Assembly: GCA_023261525.1 (NCBI GenBank) | Contig: JAHFOU010000024.1 | Span: 1 to 14,136 of the forward strand | Reading direction: 5' to 3' | Length of the DNA stretch: 14,136 nucleotides | DNA from: Planctomycetota bacterium | Lineage (GTDB): Bacteria > Planctomycetota > SBBH01 > JAHFOU01 | Shown: piece after piece, positions 7,875 through 12,092 of the stretch | Layout: each line of letters begins with the position of its first letter | Position numbering within the stretch: position 1 is the first letter of the stretch | Translations under genes and position numbers: made by a program | The notes under the pieces: model-generated | What the model was told of the DNA's origin: nothing | Database searches by the model: none | What the model saw: only the letters and a program-made list of their open reading frames with translations

Positions 7875-8510
7875 ATGGTGATCACCCTCGACGGCCCCGG
7901 CGGCTCCGGGAAATCCACGGTGGCGTCCCTGCTGGCCCGCCGTCTCGGCTGGCGCCACCTGGATTCCGGCGCCGTCTATCGCGCCCTCACCTGCTGGGCC
8001 ATGGGCTCAGGAGCCTTCTCCGCGCCCGCCCTGGTCGCCCTGCTCCAGGAGGGGCGCCTCGTGCTGGAGGACGCCGGCCGCGTCCAGGTGGACGGCCAGG
8101 ACCTGAGCGCCGCCATCCGTACCCCCGCCGTCAGCGCCGAGGTCTGGCGCGTGGCCGACTTGACGGCGGTGAGGGCCGCGGTCAACGCCCACCTGCGCCG
8201 CCTCGTCGAGGCGCATCCGTCCGTGGCCGAGGGCCGCGACATGGGCCAGGCCTTCCCGGACGCCGTCCTCAAGATCTACCTCGACGCCCATCCCGAGGAG
8301 AGGGCCCGACGCCGCGGGGTCCAGGGCACGGGCGAGACCGCGGAGGCCCTGGCCGCCCGGGTCGAGAAGGACCTCCGGCGCACGGTGGGCGGCCTCCAGG
8401 CCGTGCCCGACGCCGTCCACATCGACTGCACCGCCCTGCCGCCACAAGGCGTGGTGGACCGCATCCTGGCCGAGGCGGCGCCCCGGGGCGTGCCGGTGCC
8501 GCGTGGCTAG
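7875..8510 (+). CDS. cmk: Cytidylate kinase
   Basis: 211 residues, close to the family length of about 220. It phosphorylates CMP and dCMP with ATP in the cytosol. The Walker A loop GPGGSGKST is at 7-15 with K13. The nucleotide-binding LDSGAVYRA follows at 29-37 (usually LDTGAMYRA), then IRTPAVSAEVWRVA at 81-94 and VAEGRDMG at 117-124 (usually EGRDIGT). I took the ATG at 7875; a GTG follows immediately and could also serve. No clear Shine-Dalgarno precedes it. Its TAG lies inside the first codons of smpB (8-bp overlap), so the two are almost certainly co-transcribed and translationally linked. Confidence 0.95.
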   Translation: MVITLDGPGGSGKSTVASLLARRLGWRHLDSGAVYRALTCWAMGSGAFSAPALVALLQEGRLVLEDAGRVQVDGQDLSAAIRTPAVSAEVWRVADLTAVRAAVNAHLRRLVEAHPSVAEGRDMGQAFPDAVLKIYLDAHPEERARRRGVQGTGETAEALAARVEKDLRRTVGGLQAVPDAVHIDCTALPPQGVVDRILAEAAPRGVPVPRG

Positions 8511-8994
8511 GAACAAGAAGGACGAATCGGTCGAGGAAGGCCGCCTCATCGCCCGGAACCCCAAGGCCTTCCACAAGTTCACCATCACCCAGAAATGGGA
8601 AGCGGGCATGGTCCTCCAGGGCAGTGAAGTGAAGTCGCTTCGGATGGGACGCGCGACCGTGGTGGAAGGCTACGTCAAGGCCGCCCGGTCCGGGGAGCTC
8701 TGGCTCCACGGGGTCGAGATCCCGCAGTATGCCCAGGCCTCCTTCGCGAACCACATGACGAACCAGCCCCGCAGGCTCCTCCTGCACAAGCGGCAGATCC
8801 GGGAGATCGCCCAGCATCTCGACCAGGGCGGACGGGCGGTGTTGGCCCTGTCCATCTACTTCAAGAACGGGGTGGCCAAGGTGGAGATCGGCCTCGCGAT
8901 GCCCAAGACCCATGAGGACCGGCGGGACGACATGCGGAAGAGGGAATCCCAGCGCGAGGTCTCCCGGGAGCTGGCGAGACGGAGGAGCGGATGA
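8503..8994 (+). CDS. smpB: SsrA-binding protein SmpB
   Basis: 163 residues, the usual size. SmpB binds the tRNA-like domain of tmRNA and delivers it to ribosomes stalled on mRNAs lacking a stop codon; its basic tail occupies the empty mRNA channel. Typical segments are visible: IARNPKAFHKFTI near the N-terminus, GMVLQGSEVKSLRMGRA, a core NQPRRLLLHKRQI, then IYFKNGVAKVEIGLA and a charged C-terminal tail rich in Arg and Lys. The start is GTG at 8503, inside the end of cmk, with no clear Shine-Dalgarno. Its TGA overlaps the next ATG (ATGA). Its RNA partner ssrA lies 1.7 kb downstream on the same strand. Confidence 0.97.
   Translation: MARNKKDESVEEGRLIARNPKAFHKFTITQKWEAGMVLQGSEVKSLRMGRATVVEGYVKAARSGELWLHGVEIPQYAQASFANHMTNQPRRLLLHKRQIREIAQHLDQGGRAVLALSIYFKNGVAKVEIGLAMPKTHEDRRDDMRKRESQREVSRELARRRSG
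8981..8985 (+). promoter_or_regulatory. Ribosome binding site for the GGQ release-factor-like gene
   Basis: GGAGG lies five bases before the ATG at 8991, inside the last codons of smpB. It is the strongest Shine-Dalgarno on the plus-strand block and fixes the start of the downstream gene. Confidence 0.65.
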
Positions 8995-9404
8995 GCTTCC
9001 CCGTGCGCCCCGGCAAGGAGGAGGCCCTTCGCGAGCGCATGCGGGCGCTGGGGGTCCGCGAGGAGGACCTGGAGGAGAGCTTCGTCCGCTCCGGGGGGCC
9101 GGGCGGCCAGCACGTGAACAAGGTCTCGACCTGCGTGGAACTGGTGCACCGTCCGACCGGCCTCCGCGTGAAGTGCCAGGACGACCGCTCCCAGTCCATG
9201 AACCGCTTCCTGGCCCGCCGCCGCCTGCTGGACCGCATCGAGCTCGAGCGGAAGGGGGCGGTCAGCGCCCAGCAGGCGGAGCGTGAGAAGATCCGCCGCC
9301 AGAAGCGCCGCCGCTCCCGCCGCTCGCGCCAGCGCTCGGTCGAGGACAAGCGCCACCGCTCGGCGACCAAGCAGGGCCGCGGCCGGGTCGGCCCCGATGC
9401 CTGA
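8991..9404 (+). CDS. Short GGQ-domain release-factor-like protein (MTRFR/ArfB-like ribosome rescue factor)
   Basis: 137 residues, essentially domain 3 of class I release factors without the codon-recognition domains. The peptidyl-tRNA hydrolysis motif GGPGGQHVNK has GGQ at 38-40, followed by STCVELVHRPTGLRVKCQ and DDRSQSMNR as in RF2. The C-terminal third is extremely basic, with KIRRQKRRRSRRSRQR and a further basic tail, as expected of a segment that enters the mRNA channel or binds rRNA. The text around GGQ (LEESFVRSGGPGGQ, VKCQDDRS) resembles mitochondrial MTRFR/C12orf65 and RF2 more than E. coli ArfB/YaeJ. Expected reaction: hydrolysis of peptidyl-tRNA on stalled ribosomes or split large subunits. 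It overlaps smpB by 4 bp, which supports a rescue role. Its exact subfamily and substrate are inference. Confidence 0.88.
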   Translation: MSFPVRPGKEEALRERMRALGVREEDLEESFVRSGGPGGQHVNKVSTCVELVHRPTGLRVKCQDDRSQSMNRFLARRRLLDRIELERKGAVSAQQAEREKIRRQKRRRSRRSRQRSVEDKRHRSATKQGRGRVGPDA

Positions 9405-10704
9405 GGAGGCCCCCGAAGTCTGGGTGGTCGAGGGCTCGGTCTTCATGCAGGACTACGCCCTGGCCTTCCGGGACCTGGGCCTGAGGGTCAAGCGCGTCGT
9501 GAGGGAGTACGCCGAGCGGGCCGGGCTGGACGGCCCGGCGCCGTCCTTCGTGCTGGATTTCAACCTGGGGGCCCCGACCTTCCGCGCGATCACGGGCCGG
9601 GGCATCCCCGTCGCGGGGGTGGCCCTGGACCACTGGTACTTCTATCCCCGGCACCGCTACCGGGCCTCGGACCTGGAATCCTGCCGCCGCTTCCGCCTGC
9701 CGGCCTGGAATCCCCCGATCGATTGGCAGTTCCCGGATCCCGCCGAGAAGCACCCGAGGCTGTACGTCTTCACCTGCCAGCCCGAGCAGGTCCCGGAATA
9801 CCAGTCGGTGGGCGTCCGCCACGCGGAGTTCCTGCCCTTCGGGGTGAATCCCGTCCGCTTCCGTCCGCTTCCGTCCGAGGGCCTGGCTCCCTTCGCAGCG
9901 CCCGTCTCCTTCGCGGGGACGGCACTGAGGGACAACAAGATCGACGGCGTCGTGAGGATCCGGACCTGCCTTCAGCAGGCCCGCGCGGAGGCGGCGTCCC
10001 CGGCCGAGGCGGCGCACTGCGGGGTCCTCCTGGGGATGCTGGAGGAGGCCGTGGCCCGCCAGGACGCCGACCCCTTCCGCTGGCGCCTGCCGAGGGTCCT
10101 GGAGGATCTCGAGCGGGAGCGGGGGGTGGACTTCCTCTTCCCGGGGGGCATGACGCCGGAGAAGGAGACCTGGGCCCTGCTGATGGGGGTCCACCTGGCC
10201 ATGCGCCAGCGCCTGGCCGTGGTCCAGCGCCTGACGCCCCTGGGCCTGGCCGTCTGGGGCTCGGAGGACTGGAAACAGGTGGCGGGCATCGACTACCGGG
10301 GCCTGGCCGACTGGGAGACCCGCCTGGCCTCGGTGTTCAACGCCTCCCAGGTGAACGTGAACTCCTCCAAGACCATGTTCCCCTCCGGCCTGGCGCCGAG
10401 GGTCCTGGAGGTCCTGGCCTGCGGGGGCTTCCTGCTCTCGAGCCGCAACCCGGTCCTGGAGAGCTTCTTCGCCGACGGCGAGGACCTGGTCTTCTACGAC
10501 TCCCTGGACGACCTGGAGGCCAAGGCCCGCGCCTGGCTGGCCCGCCCGGAGGACCGCCGCCGGATCGGCCGGCAGGGGATGGCCAAGGTCCGTTCCCTGC
10601 ACACCTGGACCCACCGGGCCTGGCGCATCCTGGAGGTCCTGGTCCAGTCGGGGGCCCTGCCGGAGCGGACCCTGGACCTCCGTGCGCCGTCCGCCGCGGT
10701 ATAA
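9397..10704 (+). CDS. CgeB-type glycosyltransferase (GT-B fold, Glyco_trans_1_2-like C-terminus)
   Basis: 435 residues from the ATG at 9397, which overlaps the previous stop by 8 bp; a longer version starting at 9283 would run 122 bases into that gene and is unlikely. The N-terminal half is a variable Rossmann-like domain (VWVVEGSVFMQDYALAF, FVLDFNLGAP, VAGVALDHWYF). The C-terminal part, about 319-420, has the CgeB/family-1-like signature: VNVNSSKTMFPSGLAPRVLE, VLACGGFLLSS, FFADGEDLVFYDSLDDLEAK and closing HTWTHRAWRILEVL. The donor is probably a nucleotide sugar; the acceptor is unknown. Its place between the rescue gene and ssrA has no obvious functional explanation. Its TAA is embedded in a TATAAT that may start ssrA transcription. 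A 10-bp tandem repeat lies within it. Confidence 0.82.
   Translation: MPEEAPEVWVVEGSVFMQDYALAFRDLGLRVKRVVREYAERAGLDGPAPSFVLDFNLGAPTFRAITGRGIPVAGVALDHWYFYPRHRYRASDLESCRRFRLPAWNPPIDWQFPDPAEKHPRLYVFTCQPEQVPEYQSVGVRHAEFLPFGVNPVRFRPLPSEGLAPFAAPVSFAGTALRDNKIDGVVRIRTCLQQARAEAASPAEAAHCGVLLGMLEEAVARQDADPFRWRLPRVLEDLERERGVDFLFPGGMTPEKETWALLMGVHLAMRQRLAVVQRLTPLGLAVWGSEDWKQVAGIDYRGLADWETRLASVFNASQVNVNSSKTMFPSGLAPRVLEVLACGGFLLSSRNPVLESFFADGEDLVFYDSLDDLEAKARAWLARPEDRRRIGRQGMAKVRSLHTWTHRAWRILEVLVQSGALPERTLDLRAPSAAV
9851..9877 (+). repeat. 10-bp direct tandem repeat, 2.7 copies, inside the CgeB-type gene
   Basis: The unit CCGTCCGCTT occurs twice in a row and is followed by its first seven bases. It encodes part of NPVRFRPLPSE. 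Because 10 is not a multiple of three, gain or loss of a unit would shift the frame. Confidence 0.8.
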
Positions 10705-10705
10705 T
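10700..10705 (+). promoter_or_regulatory. Candidate -10 element for ssrA
   Basis: A perfect TATAAT, striking in 70% G+C sequence, sits over the TAA stop of the upstream gene and 27 bases before the mature tmRNA 5' end. Transcription would start about 10712, giving a 5' leader of about 20 bases that RNase P would remove. No good -35 at 16-18 bases is visible. Confidence 0.5.
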
Positions 10706-10732
10706 GCGGTTGCCGGCTCTTTCGAAACTTGT

Positions 10733-11090
10733 GGGGGTGACCAGATTCGACTGGGTCTGCGGACCCTTGTCGTGGCGCGCCGAAGACGCCCGTTGGCTTC
10801 GTTAAAAAGCGGGCAAAACAAAGCTGCCAATCACAGCTACGCTCTGGCCGCTTAACCTAGTTAAGTGACCACGTTCCGCCTCCTTGCCTGCGGGGAGGGC
10901 CGGAACGCAATCAGCAGGATGCTCGCGGACCGACGCCTGAGCGGTTCGCGCTAAGACTTGCTCGGGCTGGCCAAGACGGGACCCTGCCGGTTGGGGACCG
11001 TGGCGGCGAGAAACAAAGAACCGGACACGCGCGTAGAAGCGGCTCGGGCGGGATCTCAGGACGGGGGTGCGATTCCCCCCACCTCCACCA
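10733..11090 (+). ncRNA. ssrA: Transfer-messenger RNA (tmRNA, one-piece)
   Basis: 358 bases, standard one-piece form. With SmpB it rescues stalled ribosomes and tags the nascent chain. The acceptor stem pairs GGGGGTG (10733-10739) with CACCTCC (11080-11086), including a G3-U70 wobble for alanyl-tRNA synthetase, then A and an encoded CCA (11088-11090). The conserved AGATTCGACTGGG follows, with the small hairpin GGGTC-TGCG-GACCC at 10753-10766. PK1: CGAAG 10781-10785 with CTTCG 10797-10801, and GCCCG 10788-10792 with CGGGC 10810-10814. PK2: CGTTCCG 10872-10878 with CGGAACG 10901-10907, and CCTGC 10887-10891 with GCAGG 10914-10918. PK3: 10924-10932 with 10942-10950, and 10936-10941 with 10961-10966. 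PK4: ACGG 10976-10979 with CCGT 10998-11001, and CCGGTT 10987-10992 with AACCGG 11019-11024. The T-stem is GGGGG/CCCCC, with loop TGCGATT instead of the usual TTCRANN. No terminator is seen. Confidence 0.98.
10826..10855 (+). other. tmRNA tag-peptide reading frame (ANHSYALAA, stop)
   Basis: The resume codon is GCC at 10826, placed by aligning with E. coli tmRNA: 12 bases separate the PK1 end from the resume codon in both, and the A at -4 and G at -3 are kept (AAAGCT before GCC). It encodes ANHSYALAA then TAA, so the full tag is A (from the charged alanine) plus ANHSYALAA. The YALAA end is the ClpXP/ClpAP degron type. A second in-frame TAA lies at 10862-10864. The resume codon could be GCT at 10823 (one more Ala), but this is less likely. 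Confidence 0.85.
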
Positions 11091-11095
11091 TTTCC

Positions 11096-12028
11096 CTACC
11101 ACCCCTGCATCCAGGGCTTGGCGCGGTAGCGGTCCCAGCCGTCCGGCAGGACCGTGACCACCGGGCCGTCCAGCCCTCCGCGCGCGGCCACCCTCAGGGC
11201 CGCCACCACGTTGGTGCCGGACGAGCCGCCGACCAGGAGCCCCTCCTCGCGCACCAGCCGCTTCACCATGGCGAAGCTCTCCGCGTCGCTCACCCGCTCC
11301 GCCGCGTCGAGCACGTCGCGGTGCAGGTTCTCCGGCGGCTCGCTGGCCCCGATCCCCTCCACCGCATAGGTCCCGTCCGGCCCGACCCGTCCCGTCTCCA
11401 CCCAGTCGGCCAGGCCCGAGCCCACCGGGTCGGCCAGGACGATGCGCACCCGCGGGAGGGAGGCCTTGAGGCGACGGCCCACCCCGGTGAGGGTGCCGCC
11501 CGTCCCCGCCCCGGCCACGAAGGCGCCCACCTTCCCGCCTGTCTGCTCCAGGATCTCCCCTCCGGTCTCCAGTTCATGGACGCGAGGATTGGCGGGGTTG
11601 CGGAACTGGTCCGCCAGGAAGCAGCCCGGTTCGCGGGCCAGGCGCTCGGCCACGGTGCGGAAGTGGTCGGGGCTGGAGGGCGGGGCGTTGGGCGTGATCA
11701 CGACCTTGGCCCCCAGGGCGGCCAGGGCCGTGCGCTTGTCGGCGGACATCTTCTCGGGCATCACGCAGAGCAGGCCGTAGCCTCGTGCCGCGGCGAGCAG
11801 GGCCAGGCCGATCCCCGTGTTGCCCGCCGTCGCCTCGACCAGGGTCATGCCGGGCCTGAGAATGCCCCGGGCTTCCGCGTCCTCGACGATGGCTTTCGCG
11901 ATGCGGTCTTTCACGCTGCCGCCGGGGTTCAGGTGCTCGCATTTCGCCAGCACCGGCACGCCCAGGCCGGCCCCGATGCGCCCCAGCGTGACCAGAGGGG
12001 TGCGGCCGATGTGGCTCAAAAGGTCCAT
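11096..12028 (-). CDS. Cysteine synthase / cystathionine beta-synthase-type PLP enzyme (catalytic core only)
   Basis: 310 residues, fold type II PLP enzyme of the O-acetylserine sulfhydrylase/CBS family, cytosolic, making cysteine or cystathionine from an activated serine. Motifs: NPGGSVKDRI with PLP lysine K40, EATAGNTGIGLA at 65-76 (the usual TSGNTG has Ala instead of Ser), PEKMSADK, AGAGTGGTLTG for the PLP phosphate, TYAVEGIG, and GLLVGGSSGTNV. Several stretches (VMPEKMS, DQFRNPANPRVH, EGLLVGGSSG) are closer to the catalytic core of cystathionine beta-synthase than to classic CysK, but the C-terminal CBS-domain pair is absent. The ATG at 12028 starts with the expected MDLLSHIGRTPLV; no good Shine-Dalgarno is seen. 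It converges on ssrA with only five bases between the tmRNA 3' end and its stop. Family is sure; exact reaction is open. Confidence 0.9.
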   Translation of the reverse strand: MDLLSHIGRTPLVTLGRIGAGLGVPVLAKCEHLNPGGSVKDRIAKAIVEDAEARGILRPGMTLVEATAGNTGIGLALLAAARGYGLLCVMPEKMSADKRTALAALGAKVVITPNAPPSSPDHFRTVAERLAREPGCFLADQFRNPANPRVHELETGGEILEQTGGKVGAFVAGAGTGGTLTGVGRRLKASLPRVRIVLADPVGSGLADWVETGRVGPDGTYAVEGIGASEPPENLHRDVLDAAERVSDAESFAMVKRLVREEGLLVGGSSGTNVVAALRVAARGGLDGPVVTVLPDGWDRYRAKPWMQGW

Positions 12029-12092
12029 GTCCCGGATTGAACCGAAAACGTCCGTGCGGCGGTGCTTAAATCTTCTGATACCATCGTCCTTC
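12029..12092. other. 64-bp divergent intergenic region
   Basis: Separates the cysteine synthase-like gene from the pseudopilin-like gene. It is locally richer in A/T (CTTAAATCTTCTGATACC near 12065-12082), as expected of a promoter region. A TTGAAC at 12037 and TTAAAT at 12066 resemble plus-strand elements, but their 23-base spacing is too long, so I do not call a promoter. No clear operator palindrome or riboswitch is seen. Confidence 0.4.

Noticed and set aside
9283..9396. N-terminal extension of the CgeB-type gene to 9283
   Set aside because: It would overlap the GGQ gene by 122 bases and encodes a low-complexity Arg/Ala/Ser stretch; the ATG at 9397 fits the 8-bp overlap style of this locus.
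10812..10880. tmRNA tag read from GGC at 10812 (GKTK..., resembling the start of the Bacillus subtilis tag)
   Set aside because: That frame does not reach the ALAA ending; the frame from 10826 gives ANHSYALAA and aligns with E. coli spacing from PK1.
11068..11100. Integration (att) site at the tmRNA 3' end
   Set aside because: tmRNA ends are common integration targets, but a housekeeping gene begins five bases later, with no integrase and no repeat of the tmRNA end elsewhere in the window.
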